Shown here piece by piece: positions 1 to 11,299 of a stretch of DNA of 64,000 nucleotides. Position numbers and translations under genes: made by a program. Position 1 is the stretch's first letter; each line of letters starts with the position of its first letter. The notes beneath the pieces are model-generated. The model saw only the letters and a program-made list of their open reading frames with translations. It was not told the origin of the DNA and ran no database searches. The stretch comes from Apodemus sylvaticus. Lineage: Eukaryota; Chordata; Mammalia; Rodentia; Muridae. The stretch covers positions 10,301,347 through 10,365,346 of the forward strand of contig NC_067492.1 in assembly GCF_947179515.1 (NCBI RefSeq), in the 5' to 3' direction.

Positions 1-1255
1 TGGGGCTGAGGGTTGGCATCATTTAGAAGAGGTGGGGGTGGGTGGGGATGGGCCTGATGGGGAAAGTTGAACTGGGTCACGGGCTAGAGGAACACTAGGT
101 GCAAAGGTCAGCGGGCAAGCAAGGGCCTCCTGTGTTTGGGGAATAGCATACTGGGCAAGAGTCTGGAGCGGACAGAGGGACAGAGAGGCAGATGGGTGGG
201 GCAGGCTGTGAAGAACATGGAGGTAATGTACTAGGCAAGCTGGGGCTTCATTTTCATGCGGGGATGGGGTGGGAAGGATACCACAGACAAAGCAGTGTTT
301 TGTAGGAAATGGGAAGGTAGATATTGTTCAGTTACCCAGGAGAGAGAGGTAAGGGTGCAAAGGTGACAGAGGCCTTGAAGGTGCAGGGTAAGGGAGTCTT
401 TGAAGGAGCCCTGGCTCGTGGGCTGAGGGGGGGAGGTGAGGAGGGGAGGGAGGGGAAGGACAGTGTAGCTTCCAGAAGATGTTGGAAGATACCAGAAGAT
501 ACTGGAAGGGGGCAGGGGGCACTTCCTGGAGACTGGCAGGCTGGTTAGCAGACACACTGATTCCCTGGCAGACCAGTCCCCTTTGTCCCTTACAGGACAC
601 CCCCAGCTGGTGCCCCCAGGGGCACCCAACTCTTTGTTCCCATCAGACATTGACCAGATGTATTTTCACTGAGCCAACAACAAGGACCAGACATACTTTA
701 CTCTTAGACTAGGCTCTGACCAGGAGGAAAGATCCACCGTCCACTTTATAACCCAGTTTCAGGGACCCTCCCGTGCTCAGAGACTACATAACAAACAAGG
801 CGTCACCGGACTTGGATGTGACATATGAGACCAGAGAGGAAGGACCAGCCTCTGGTCTTGCCCGCTCCTCTATGGAGATAAGGGGATTTTTCTCTCTACC
901 ATGCTCCGGTTTGTCTGTACAAGAAATTAATATTTTTAAAGGCCAAACTCCCGGCTTCATTTGTCATCCTGACAGTTCCTGAGATGCCGATGGATTTTGC
1001 ACTGGGCTGGATTTTTTCCCTCTTGTTTTGGGGTGAATTTCATTTTCTTCTGCTGGCACCCGTGGGCAGAGCCACATGCACCTCTGCAAAGAGCTTGTGG
1101 GGAGAGATTTGGCACGGGGTTTGATTAAAACAAGAAGCTTATCTCACTGGACATGGGCGAGTCTGATTCCTACCCGAGCTGGATCGGGAGGTAAATGGAC
1201 GAGTGTTGACAACTCATGAACTAGATGTGGGTGGTTGTGGCACAGAGTGGGACGG
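1..1255. other. Unique non-coding DNA
   Basis: No repeat family or credible exon is recognised. A G-rich purine stretch lies near 405-470, with runs of seven and four Gs. From about 860 to 1200 the base composition changes to AT-rich, with AGATAAG at 876-882 and CTTATCT at 1138-1144, both GATA-type motifs. Short open frames here have no recognisable protein features. Confidence 0.6.
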
Positions 1256-1384
1256 GCTTAGTCATGTTCGATTGCTGTGAAGAGACACCATGACCACGGC
1301 AACTCTTACTACAAATGTACTTAACTGAGGCTGGCTTACAGTCTCAGAGGCTTAGTGGCATGCCGGCAGACATGGTGTGGGAGA

Positions 1385-1387
<3 letters not shown>

Positions 1388-1430
<43 letters not shown>

Positions 1431-1543
1431 CACACAGAGAGAAACAGAGACACACACAGAGAGAAAGATAGAGGGAGAGACAGAGACAGAGACACACAGA
1501 GAGAAACAGAGACACACACAGAGAGAAAGATAGATAGATACAT

Positions 1544-1587
<44 letters not shown>
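1388..1587. repeat. GA / GACA compound microsatellite
   Basis: A (GA)n run at about 1390-1424 is followed by imperfect GAGACA/CACA units and a pure (GACA)n run at about 1548-1587. It lies inside the MaLR LTR, where related copies have a CT-rich stretch, so it probably expanded from that seed. Highly repetitive open frames here (Arg/Glu, or Ser/Leu/Cys on the reverse) are by-products. Confidence 0.95.
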
Positions 1588-1588
<1 letters not shown>

Positions 1589-1711
1589 GGTGGGCTTCTG
1601 AAACCCGGGAGCCCACCTACACTGACACACATTCTCCAAAAAGGCCACACCTCCTAACCTTTAAAGCATCACTTTTTACATTCAAATATATGAACCTATG
1701 GGGCCATTTTT

Positions 1712-2252
1712 TCTTTCTTTTTTTTAATTGGATATTTTCTTTATTTACATTTCAAATGTTATCCCCTTTCCCGGTTTCCCCACTCCTGGAAACCCCCTAC
1801 CCCATCCTCCCTCCTCCTGCTTCTATGAGGGTGTCCCTCCACCACCTCCCTGCCCTCAGTTCCCCTACACTGGGGCATCTATTGAGCTTCATAGAACCAA
1901 GACCTCTCCTCCCATTGATGCCTGACAAGGCCGTCCTCTGCTACTTATGCAGCGGGAGCCATGGGTACTCCTTGGTTGGTGGCTTAGTCCCTGGGAGCTC
2001 TGTGGGGGGGGGGTTCTAGTTAATATTGTTGTTCTTCCTATAGGGTTGCAAACCCCTTCAGCTCCTTCAGTTCTATCTCTAACTTCTCCACTGGGGACCC
2101 TGCATTCAGTCCAATGGTTGCTTTTGAGTATCTGCCTCTGTATTTGCAAGGATCTGGCAGAGCCTCTCGGGAGACAGCCATATCAGGCTCCTTTCAGCAA
2201 GCATTTCTTGGAATATGAAATAGTGCCAGAGTTTGGTGACTGTATATGGGAC
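1712..2252 (-). mobile_element. L1 LINE 3' end (Lx / L1_Mus-like), 5'-truncated
   Basis: The plus strand begins with a T-rich run (the reverse of the poly-A tail) and then reads through a typical murine L1 3' UTR in reverse. Landmarks are 'tttatttacatttcaaatg', 'ttgttgttcttcctatag', 'tgcaaaccccttcagctcc' and 'gagacagccatatcaggctc'. It has no coding capacity. It sits inside the MaLR LTR, so it is younger than that LTR. No clear target duplication is visible. Confidence 0.85.
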
Positions 2253-2283
2253 AATTCTTATTCAAACCACCAAAGGCACTAAC

Positions 2284-5034
2284 CAGGGCTCAGGAAGGAG
2301 TTACAGGATTAGAACTCATACTGACTTTGGTCATGAGGTGGCTGCTACTTCCACCACCTTGTGGCAGCCACTGCAGTTACCTGCATCAGACCTGTGTCTG
2401 TGACTAATGCTAGTGTGTGTGTGCATGTGTGTGTGTGTGTGTACCCAAAGGTTGTATCCTTCTAGGAGAAGCTATTGACAACTGATGGCTGCTGAGGGAG
2501 GGAGAATCACTCTCCTTTGGGGACATGGCTACTGGTAGGTTGTTCATGCCCCAGGAGATAGCTGCATACACCTATGAGGAACACTTTCAACTCATGATTT
2601 TTAACAACAACAACTAAGAGGGCATGGCATTGGGAGGGTGTTGGGCTGGAGAGTACTAGGGGATGTTGGAAGGAGGTAGCAGTGGATAGATATGGTCCAT
2701 ATGCATTGTCTGACTCTAAGAAACTCAAATATTGTGTAATCAAAATCCCCATGTTCCGAACATTTTCTGGTTCACCTTAAATTTGAACAGGTATACCGCA
2801 AGGCTTCTCTTCTTGTCATTGTGATGACGTACATAAAATAACAGCTTAAGAAATGAACTCTGTATCCATTTATAGAGGGTCTAGTCCATTGCTTCAGGAA
2901 AGGCATGGTGAAGATCAGGGTGTGGGAGAGAGCAGCTGGGACTCAGCAAATCTCCACAGAACAGGAAGCAGGGATGGGATGAAGCAAGGCCCCCAAGCTC
3001 CACCTCTCCTGGCCCTAAGCCTTCTGGGTAAGCCCCACATCCAAGTGGTTCTAGACTCCCCCACCCCACACAGGACCACTAGTTGTTTGCAACTACAGAA
3101 GCCTATGAAGGACATTGCATTTTCAAACATCAGTGAATCCATTCCTATTTTATAAACCTCATACTACTCTGACATCAGCTGGCTAAGCCTTTAGCAAGTG
3201 ATTCTTCCCATGACTCAGTTTCCCTGCCTGCACCCTGTCAATTTAGATGTTTCCCAGTAACAGGAACGTTTGGCTCGAGGAGAGAATCCATCTGTGTCTG
3301 ATTTAGTCATTACTGTCCACGCCCCTAAACTATGTGCTAGGTAGGCATCAGGACTGTGAGGATGAGTTGCTGACAGCTCCTTCATTAGGCAGGCTGCAAA
3401 CTAGTAGGGAAGAGGGGAGTGGCTTGGTAAGAGTAATTGGCTGGACTGGGTAATAAGAAATCACAGGTAGGCAGGGCAAGTCGTCCTGCAGAGTTGGATC
3501 TGTTGGGTGCAGTGAGATGAAATCTGAGCTCTAAAGAACAGACAGGCACTGTCAGAAAGATAGTTGGGGAGATGGTGGGCAGGGACAGGTAAGGGTGAGA
3601 GGCACACTGAGCCTAGAGTGTGCTACACGGATGGCAGGTCTGAGTTCTCTATGCACGGAGGGGATGCGGGGGATGTAGATTTGCAGGGGACGAAGAGGAG
3701 CATCATGGAAACGTCTTCCTCACGGTTCCTCCAGACTTGGAGCAGCAGTTTGGATACAAAGGGATCCAAACACATGAAGAAATGGGACTGGAGGGTGTGT
3801 AATCCTGAGGGCTGAGCGTAGTGTCACTACACAGGCCACTGGAGACCAGGACATCCCATCTGAGAGTCCACAGCACTATGAAGGATACCCCAGGCTTACT
3901 TCTGGGGTGCACTCAGATTTCAGGAGCAGCAGGGACAGAAGGTCTCATCTCCATGAGGGTGACAGGAAGAAAGCAGAATGGAGGTGGAGTGCTGCCTTCG
4001 AGACAGCGTCGGGGGGATTGTATGATACTATAGCTATGCCCCAAATTGATTCTCTATCCCCAGGGTCACTTAGCAGCTCATCATCCAAGAAGGGGAGGCA
4101 GGGAGGGGTGGAGAGAGGAGCAGAAGCTCCCATGCCCGTTGGTTTCCTATCTTTGTACAATGACATGCAAGTCAGATATAGGAAAGAACTAACTTCCCTT
4201 TCCCAGGAATGGGTGAGAGTTAGGAGACAAGGCTTACCTCTCCCTGTACTGAGGGGGAGGATAGGCAAGTGGCTGACATGATCAAGCGTTTGAAGGGCCT
4301 CTACAACTGGGGAAGATACCAGCCTTCAGGTCGAAAGACCAGTCACGTCCCCTGAGCAAGTGTCGGATGTCCACCATCCAAGCCAACAGAAGGGTCTGCC
4401 ATTTTAATGATTCTCTCACCTGCTTTATAATTCCCACACCTCCCTGCCCTAGTCTTGATCAATAAGTAACGGGTGTAGCACAACAGCCACAGGACCGGAG
4501 CTGGAGACTGAAATATGAAACACCAGACAAGAGTCTACAAAGAAGGAAACTCACAAGTCAGGGCAGAATGGATGAGGTGGAAGGAAGCAGGGATGCAGAG
4601 AAAGCCCGCAGCTCCCTGAGCATCAGGAACGCACGGGAAAGAGGGAAATCCATTGCCGTCCCCACCCCTAGAAGACTACGTTTCCCTGATATCTCACTGC
4701 CTGGTCTGTTGTCTCTGGGAAAGAGAGAACAGGGGATGAATCCAGGGTTGGTAAGTGCAATAGTTCATGACGAAGAAGCACTCTTGAGGAGTGAAGGCAT
4801 TTGGCGGTCAGTTTTCCACATCAGTGGTGCAAACAGGAGCCGGTGGGAGGAAGGGACTTCCACAGAGGAAGCCAAGGTCCTCTGTCATGGGCTGGAGTCC
4901 AGTGGTGTGCATTTGCTTGGAGAAATGTGGACAGGATCCAGGGGACAGTATTCTGAGGAGGCCGTTTTAGCCAGATGCCAAAGTGCAAATCTCGCTACGC
5001 TGGACCCACCCCTCTAGAAGACATTTCCACCTTT
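2284..5034. other. Unique non-coding DNA
   Basis: No transposon is recognised over about 2.7 kb, apart from a short (TG)n run at about 2414-2442 and a possible tiny MIR-like scrap near 3210-3235 ('ctcagtttccctgcctg'). The longest frame, 149 codons at 4568-5017 (+), has no recognisable domain, no Kozak context I would trust and no codon bias. I do not call it a gene. Confidence 0.6.
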
Positions 5035-5222
5035 TGAGACTCTTATTGATCCTAGAGCTAGTCTGGCTGTCAGCCAGCCCCTATACCCACCCAACATTGT
5101 GCAGCAGTTACGGGCATGTGCAAACACACAGGCATCTTTGCATGTGGATGTGGAAGATTCAAGCTTAGGTCTTTGTGCCTGTGTGGCAAGGGCCCTTACA
5201 CACTGAGTGACCTTCCCAGCCC
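5035..5222 (-). mobile_element. Old B4-family SINE
   Basis: In reverse orientation it contains the B4 layout: a B1-like half ('gatcctagagctagtctggc') followed by the reversed tRNA-like head ('caagcttaggtctttgtgcc', 'tgagtgaccttcccagccc'). It is strongly diverged and lacks a clear tail. Confidence 0.6.
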
Positions 5223-5476
5223 TGGTGGCCTGCTTTCCCAGAAGGCTTGCTATCTAATATACATCCTTTCTAGAAGTGGTCTCTGCAAGAAGAAACCCAT
5301 CTCAGCTGAGAGGATTTATAAAATGTCAGGTACAGTTTCCATCAGCCAGTGCCGCAAAGCACACTGCTCCTCAGTTTAGACAGAGCAATGGTCACTACCC
5401 CAGAAGACCTCAGCTTAGCCAGTAGGGGATTCTGCTGACAAGAAATGTCAACATTTAAAATCTAATTAGTATAACT

Positions 5477-5477
<1 letters not shown>

Positions 5478-5535
<58 letters not shown>
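5478..5535. repeat. (CT)n microsatellite
   Basis: Almost pure CT dinucleotide repeat with two TTT interruptions. It ends just before 'gctttgctttctag'. Confidence 0.95.
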
Positions 5536-5608
5536 GCTTTGCTTTCTAGTCAGCCCTTTTCCAGGATGCAAAAGTTCAGCTTCAGAAACATTTTAGGAGT
5601 GGAGGAGA

Positions 5609-5851
5609 AGGAGCAGTTGGTAAAGTTCGTGATATACAGTGGTGAGCTTCTGAGTTAGGTCCCCAACAACTGTGGAAGCCAGGTATGGTGGCTTATGTCT
5701 ATAATCTCAGCAGGAGGGAGGCAGAGGCAGGCAGATTTCTGAATTCACTGGCCAGTTAGCTCAGATGAGTTGCTGAGCTCCTAGTTCAGTGGGAGACTCT
5801 GCCTCAAAAGCTAAGGTGTGAGAAGACACTTGATTTTTGCCCTCTAGGCTA
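5609..5851 (+). mobile_element. B4-family SINE
   Basis: A degenerate tRNA-like head ('ggagcagttggtaaagttc') precedes a B1-like body, 'aagccaggtatggtggc' and 'ggaggcagaggcaggcagat'. It continues through 'agttcagtgggagactctgc' and 'agaagacacttgatttttgc', the usual B4 order. The CA-rich array that follows is the expanded 3' tail. Confidence 0.8.
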
Positions 5852-6147
5852 CACACACACATGCAAACACCTTACAACACACATACACACACATATACAC
5901 ACACATGCAAACACCTTACAACACACACACATGCATGCACACACATGCAAACACCTTACAACACACATACACACATATACACACACATGCAACCACTTTT
6001 CAACACACATACACATACACACACATGCATGCACACACACATGCACACACACATGCAAGCACCTTACAACATACACACACACATGTAAACACCTTACAAC
6101 ACACACACACACACACACACACATACACACACACACACACACACATG
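5852..6147. repeat. CA-rich compound array with a recurring ~20-bp unit
   Basis: A (CA)n tract at the tail of the B4 SINE, in which a unit like 'atgcaaacaccttacaacac' recurs near 5861, 5905, 5945, 5987, 6053 and 6083. It ends in a purer (CA)n run at about 6100-6145. All open frames across it are His/Thr- or Cys/Val-rich repeat artefacts. Confidence 0.95.
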
Positions 6148-6230
6148 GGCACATACCCTATTTTAGCTCATTGTCTTTGAGGTGAATGCATGCATTTTTT
6201 TTCATTCCAGGAATTGGCCTGGTTCTATCC

Positions 6231-6629
6231 TGTACTGGCTGGTTTTGTGTGTCAACTTGACACAAGCTGGAGTCACCACAGAGAAAGAAGCCTCCCTTGA
6301 GGAGATGCCTCCATGAGATCCAGCTGTAAGGCATTTTCTCAATTAGTGATCAAGTGGGGAGGGCCCCTTGTGGATGGTGCCATCCCTAGCCTGGTAGTCT
6401 TGGGTTCTATAAGAGAGCAGGCTGAGCAAGCCAGGGGAAGCAAGCCAGTAAGTAACATCCCTCCATGGTCTCTGCATCAGCTCCTGCTTCCTGACCTGCT
6501 TGAGTTCCAGTCCTGACTTCCTTTGGTGATGAACAGCAATGTGGAAATATACGTTGAATAAACCCTTTCCTCCCCAACTTGCTTCTTGGTCATGATGTTT
6601 GTGCAGGAATAGAAACCCTGACTGAGACA
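6231..6629 (+). mobile_element. MT-like ERVL-MaLR solo LTR with 5-bp target duplication
   Basis: Starts TG and ends CA ('...gactgagaca'). It contains the typical rodent MaLR sequence 'gtgtcaacttgacacaagc', 'gaggagatgcctccatgag', 'ttctataagagagcaggctg' and a 3' 'gaataaaccctttcctcc' poly-A signal region. TATCC flanks it at 6226-6230 and 6630-6634, matching the 5-bp duplication expected for ERVL-class elements. No coding sequence remains. The exact subfamily is uncertain. Confidence 0.88.
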
Positions 6630-6632
6630 TAT

Positions 6633-7144
6633 CCTGAGAAGGTTATGAATGTAAAGTTCGGAGTGACTCATCCCAAAGTCAGGATTGGCTGGAGATCCTA
6701 GAGAAAGAAAGCAGGTGTCCATGGCTGTGTTTGCCCTTTGCAGATGTCCAACTGCTTACATCAATAAGAAGCAGTTCCTTCCTTCCTTCATCCAGGTACT
6801 TCCCCCACATCTCTGCACTTCAGACCACAGGAGGACCTTGGAGACCAGCCAACTCAGGCCTCCTCCTGTTCCAGATGAGAAGACACACCCAGAGAGATAA
6901 AGGGCCCCTCTAAAGTCCCCCAGGCTGCCAGCCACAAGCTCTGGACAGAATTCAGGCCCTTGTTTCTTTAGATGCCCCACAGTCTAAACAAACACAGCAC
7001 GTAGGGTCATTTGTTTAAACAGCTTACCACTCATGTGGGTGTGTCTCAGGCTCCCATGAGCAAAAAGTCTGGTCTAGTTCTACCACAGCAAACCCACGAG
7101 TTATTTCTTGACAACCTTCTCTCCAACACCCATGCAATGTAAGC
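6633..7144. other. Unique non-coding DNA
   Basis: No recognised repeat or gene. Short open frames on both strands have no domain. Confidence 0.55.
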
Positions 7145-7312
7145 CAGGCACGGGCACAGTGTCTTGTATTTATAGTCCCAGCCACAGGAAGGTAGAGACA
7201 GGCAGCTTGCTAAGCCCACTGGCCAGTTAGCCCAGATGAATCAGACAGCCTGTCTCAAAAACTATGATGGAAATTGAGGAAGACCTTGATCTTGACTGTA
7301 GCCTCTATTTAA
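7145..7312 (+). mobile_element. B4-family SINE, partial
   Basis: Contains the B4 right-hand body: 'aagccaggcacgggcacag', 'agtcccagccacaggaag', 'actggccagttagcccagat', 'cctgtctcaaaaactatg' and 'gaggaagaccttgatcttg'. The tRNA-like head is missing. It ends in an A/T-rich tail. Confidence 0.75.
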
Positions 7313-7356
7313 TTTTTTTTTAAAAAAAATCAGATTTATTTCTATTTTAAGTTGTA

Positions 7357-7381
7357 CAGTGTGTGTGTGTGTGTGTGTGTG
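7357..7381. repeat. (GT)n microsatellite
   Basis: About 12 GT units just after an A/T-rich stretch. Confidence 0.9.
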
Positions 7382-8069
7382 ATGTGACAAGGTGAACAGG
7401 GTGTCAGAGCCTCTGGAGCTGGTTATGGTTTAAACAACACCGATGCTGGAAACTGAACTCAGCTTGTCTGCAAATCCAGTATCCACTCTTAACGCCTGAT
7501 CTAAAATCCACCCCAATACTACTTTCGTTATAAATGTCGTCTGTTCCAGACAGACTATGTGGGTATATGCACTGAGACCAGATAGTGGCTTCCCCAAGTC
7601 CACGCTGCATGAAAGTTCATGAAGAGGAAAGAAAAAAAATCACTCAGCACTCATCTGCTCTCCGAAGCCTGGTACAAGAAGGACTATGAATTCACAGGCT
7701 GCCTTGGCCCGTGGGAACTTCCCCTGCGCTTTTCAATCTTCCATGAAAGACTGGCAGAACACCTGACAGGAAGCACTGTCGGGGAGGGATTATTTATCTT
7801 GGCTTACGGTTTCAGAGGGACTTCAGCTCATCTGAGCAGGGAAGACATGGCAGAGTGGATCCATAGAGATGGGAGTGTGTGGTAGAGACTGCTATGGCGG
7901 TGAGGGAGGAGACAGTGCGAGACTGGAAGGAGCCACAGAGAACACACTGTATGGACGCTCCCCCAGTGACCTATTTCCTTCAGCTAATCCTTCTCTTAGT
8001 AGCTCTACAGAGCCTCCTCAGCACACCACAAGGAGAGGAGTAAGGTCCAAGACGTGAGTCTGTGTACAT
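7382..8069. other. Unique non-coding DNA
   Basis: No transposon recognised and no credible gene. Frames of 60-90 codons are unremarkable. Confidence 0.5.
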
Positions 8070-8276
8070 CTTAGATGAGACGGCTCAGAGGTCAAGGGCA
8101 TGTGCCACTCCTATGCATGGCAGAGGTTCTATGCCTGCCCCCTTACTGGGCAGCTCACTACCACCTGTAATGGCAGCTCTAGGAGGGTCTGACATTGTCT
8201 TTTGGCTCCTGTGGACATTTGCACTTAATATGCATATACCAATACTCATGGGCATAGCTTTACTTTTATTTTAAAG
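8070..8276 (+). mobile_element. Diverged B3 (B2-superfamily) SINE
   Basis: The tRNA-like start 'gagacggctcagaggtcaag' is followed by a B3-like order: 'cacctgtaatggcagctc', then 'atgcatataccaatactcat', ending in an A/T-rich 'ttttattttaaag' tail. It is strongly diverged, so confidence is moderate. Confidence 0.55.
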
Positions 8277-8349
8277 AAACAGTATTTATTATAATGCAGA
8301 TTCCAGCTATTTCCTGGTGCTACTCTTGTTCATCCTGGATTAGATGTGT

Positions 8350-8515
8350 GCTTCTTTCCTTTTTCTTTTCCTTCTTCCCTCCCTCTCTCCCTTCTCCTCT
8401 CCCTTCTTTCCCTGTCCCTTTTTTCCCTCTCTCCCACCCTCCTTTCCTTTCTTTCTCCCTTTCTTCCTTCTTTTTTCTTTTTTTTATTTTTTCCTATCTC
8501 CTCTTTCTTTGCAAC
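8350..8515. repeat. Pyrimidine-rich (CTTT/CCTT) low-complexity tract
   Basis: Almost pure C and T over about 165 bp, which explains the three overlapping Phe/Ser/Pro/Leu-rich open frames. Confidence 0.9.
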
Positions 8516-8530
8516 TAAAAATCAGCAGGT

Positions 8531-8715
8531 TGCTGGGCAGTGATGGCACATGCCTTTAATTCTAGCATTTGGGAGGCAGAGGCAGGTGGATTTCTGAGTT
8601 TGAGGCGAGCCTGGTCTACAGAGTGAGTTCCAGGACATCCAGGGCTATACAGAGAATCCCTGTCTCGAAAAAACAATCAACCAACCAACCAACCAAACAA
8701 ACAAACAAAACCTGT
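8531..8715 (+). mobile_element. B1 SINE (mouse type) with A/CAAC tail
   Basis: A near full-length B1: 'gctgggcagtgatggcac', 'tttgggaggcagaggcagg', 'gatttctgagtttgaggc', 'gcctggtctacagagtgag' and 'tccctgtctcgaaaaaac', followed by an AACC/AAAC-rich tail. The 'gatttctgagtt' variant is typical of mouse B1 rather than rat B1. A 7SL-derived, Pol III-type, non-coding element. Confidence 0.95.
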
Positions 8716-8720
8716 AGGTT

Positions 8721-9284
8721 AGTAGAACTTAACTCCTCAAGGCCCAAAACTGAGAGTCCTCATTCCTGCCAAGGAGACTACGAATCTTCTAGTATATTCC
8801 ATTATTTTGTTACCTTGCTGCTTCTCAGCTGTTTGGCTGAGATCAAGGGAAGACTCCTTTACCCACCTCACAGGTCAGAAGATTGACTGCTTTGCCATCC
8901 AGAGTTCTACTTTCTCAAAACTTCTACACAAACCAAAATAAACCCTTTGGAAGCCAGGTTTCCAGGGCAGAGAGCTTTCCATCAAAAAAGACGAACCGGG
9001 GAGCCTGGCGCTGTCCATGGTGCCGAGAGGATCTTCCCGAATGCTGCTGCTGTTGGGGTCTTGACTTTGTAGCACCTCAGCTTTCCTGCATTCTAACTCA
9101 TGATCTAGATTTTTTTCTCCCGTGATTCATCCCAGCCCTTTGGACATCTGAACCAGCATCTGAGCTTCATGCTATGCCTATAAACACTTGAGTCATAACC
9201 TGAGCCGTGGTCTCATAACAAACCCTGTGGAACCGTGAAGCTGTTGCTGTAGTTGACAACACCATCACAGCCACCAGGAGGCAC
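8721..9284. other. Unique non-coding DNA
   Basis: No recognised transposon or gene. Confidence 0.5.
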
Positions 9285-9440
9285 GAGATTTATTTAGTAG
9301 GTACTATGCACCAATGAGAACGCAGCTACCTCATCTCTCAAAAGTCCCAATGCCTTGTACATCAGGTAATGTTATTGCCATTGTACAAGTGGGAAAATGG
9401 AAGGAGCTCTGCCTGAGGCTGGGGTAGAAATAATGAATTT
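9285..9440. repeat. Ancient MIR/L2-like fragment
   Basis: 'tagtaggtactatgcacca' followed about 85 bp later by 'attgtacaagtgggaaaatgg' follows the MIR/L2 order (a 'cctactatgtgcca'-like block, then a 'cattttacagatgag'-like block). Too diverged to assign strand or family firmly. Confidence 0.45.
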
Positions 9441-11054
9441 AAACAGCAGCTTAGGACAGTGTCATGGTCAGGTAAACCCTCTGTAAATCCTCACTGGTGG
9501 CAGCTTCTCTTTATCCTGTGTGGTTATTGACTTAAATATTGAGCCCCCAATGGAGGCAGAGGGAGATATATTTTGATGGTGCCTCTTCTCTGTCTCTTAG
9601 TATCTGTTGAAGCAGGGAAAGTCTTGAAAGATTCTACCCCAAAGGAAGAGAGAACAACAGTAAATAAAAAGAGATCTATTGGTCTGAGAGTCACAGGAAA
9701 TGTGAAGGGAGACTGAAATAAAAGAAATACATTGTAAAAGCGTTAGCGTGCCTGTATAGATGGGCAGATTTACTAGGCAGACCCTTTGAAGGCTAATCTC
9801 TTCAGCCCTGGAGGAAGCAGCCTTGTGGACTAGGTATCCCCAACACATGATCAAAGCTTACTGTGGATAGAGGTGGGCTCTGCCCAAAGTGGTAGTGAAC
9901 CACACAAGGTTTATTCAGTCATCTGTATCCCTGAGAATCTGAAATGGAAACTTCAAGAAAGTAAGTAGCAATGTGCAAATATGTCAACAAAGCTACCTCA
10001 GACAAGCCACATGAAAGCAGAGCTCTTTTGAGAAGGTTCCGGGGTCCCTCTTGCTTGGGTTGGAGAGATGCCAGTGACCCGAGGGCTTACCTTTCCTTGG
10101 TAGTGTGAGATAAAGTTTTTACTCTTTCTCTCAAAGTGGCTAGTGGGATTTCTTTTTCTGACCATTGGATGATTTATGATAAGATCTAAGGTGACCAAGG
10201 AATGGGCCCTGGAGTTAAATGTTCACTGCTGGGGATTTTGTTAAGGAGAAGCTCATAGTGTCGGAGATAAGAGAACAGAGAGGGAAGTGTGTGGAGAGTG
10301 ACTCAGGCATGCGCCCTTGTCTACCTCTCTGAGCCATGAAGTGATGGTGCAGTTTTTAAAGGAACTGTTACCTTATCCAGATACATCTGACACACCAAAA
10401 GGCATACTTATCCACATGCACCATGAGCTAAGTTTACAGACGAGGACCCGGCCATGAACCCTGTGCGATGGTTAGATCTCATGATATCTTGCACCTTCCT
10501 GGAACCACCTAGGAAACATACCTGGGTGTGCCTTTGAGTTCCTGAGACTATTAACAGAGGGGAAAAGTCTGCTCAGAGCAGGCAGCACCTCCCAATGGGC
10601 ATCGAAGACAAGAGGTTCCCCCCAAAAGAGAAGGTGCCTGCCTGCCCTTGTTCCTGAATCATGTCTAAGGCTGCTGCTGCTTCTGCCAGTCTTTGCTGAC
10701 ATCAAATTCCATTTTCTTTGGCCTTACAGCACAGGTTGAAGAACAGCAGCCATCCAGGAGTCTTCCAGACCTTAAATGCAGTCTCTGACTCCTGAGGCTT
10801 CCATATTTGTGAAATGAGTATCTACCAGACTCTCTGCCTTCCCAGCATGCAGACACTATTGTTGGATACCCAGTCCCTATCACAAAAGATGACCTAGTAA
10901 ATCCTATTTACAACATGTACACACTTAATTATCTCTGTTCCTCTAGAGCACTCTGCATATAACACCATCAACACAACCCATGCATCATCTGGGAAGGGCA
11001 CCCCACATCCTTACTGACTGACTCATGGTTTGTGATAGATCCTCAGTAGGCAAT
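9441..11054. other. Unique non-coding DNA
   Basis: About 1.6 kb without a recognised repeat. Several 65-85 codon frames occur, none with a recognisable domain. Confidence 0.5.
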
Positions 11055-11145
11055 GCAGGCTGTCTACGAACCCATAATCCTCTTGCTTTGGCTTCCTGTG
11101 TGGCTGCACTTCAGGTGTATACCCCCATGCCTGGCCTGTGACTTC
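11055..11145 (-). mobile_element. Possible B1-like SINE remnant
   Basis: Reverse B1-like order: 'caggctgtctacgaacc', 'tcctcttgctttggcttcc', 'catgcctggcc'. Only a short, diverged right-hand part remains. Confidence 0.45.
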
Positions 11146-11299
11146 TTTACGTGCCTTTCGTGTGCTATAAGAACACACATCAACATCCTTAGCCGATGTT
11201 TGTGATATGGTATAGCTCACTATAGGCATTGCTCTGAAGACCAGATCTCTGGGAATTACCCACATTCCATCCTGAATCTTGGTTCCCTTTGACTGAAGA

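Larger units (their letters stand above)
1256..2278 (-). mobile_element. ORR1-like ERVL-MaLR LTR, split by an L1 fragment
   Basis: Read on the minus strand, 2278 to about 2253 and then 1711 to about 1256 follow the rodent MaLR pattern. It opens with 'ggtggtttgaataag', continues through 'aggaggtgtggcc' and 'ctgtaagccagcc', and ends with 'gtcatggtgtctcttcacagc'. The two parts are separated by an L1 piece at about 1712-2252. No internal retroviral genes are present, so it is a solo LTR. The family is assigned from memory and could be another MaLR subgroup. Confidence 0.7.

Noticed and set aside
405..470. Possible G-rich promoter element
   Set aside because: Only a short purine/G stretch with no CpG enrichment or core promoter motifs.
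1336..1650. Ser/Leu/Cys-rich minus-strand frames
   Set aside because: Caused by the GA/GACA microsatellite.
4568..5017. 149-codon frame on the plus strand
   Set aside because: No recognisable domain, no flanking splice or promoter evidence, and mixed composition. Length is plausible by chance in GC-moderate DNA.
5852..6147. CRISPR-like repeat/spacer pattern
   Set aside because: The 'spacers' are CA repeats. This is a microsatellite on a SINE tail.
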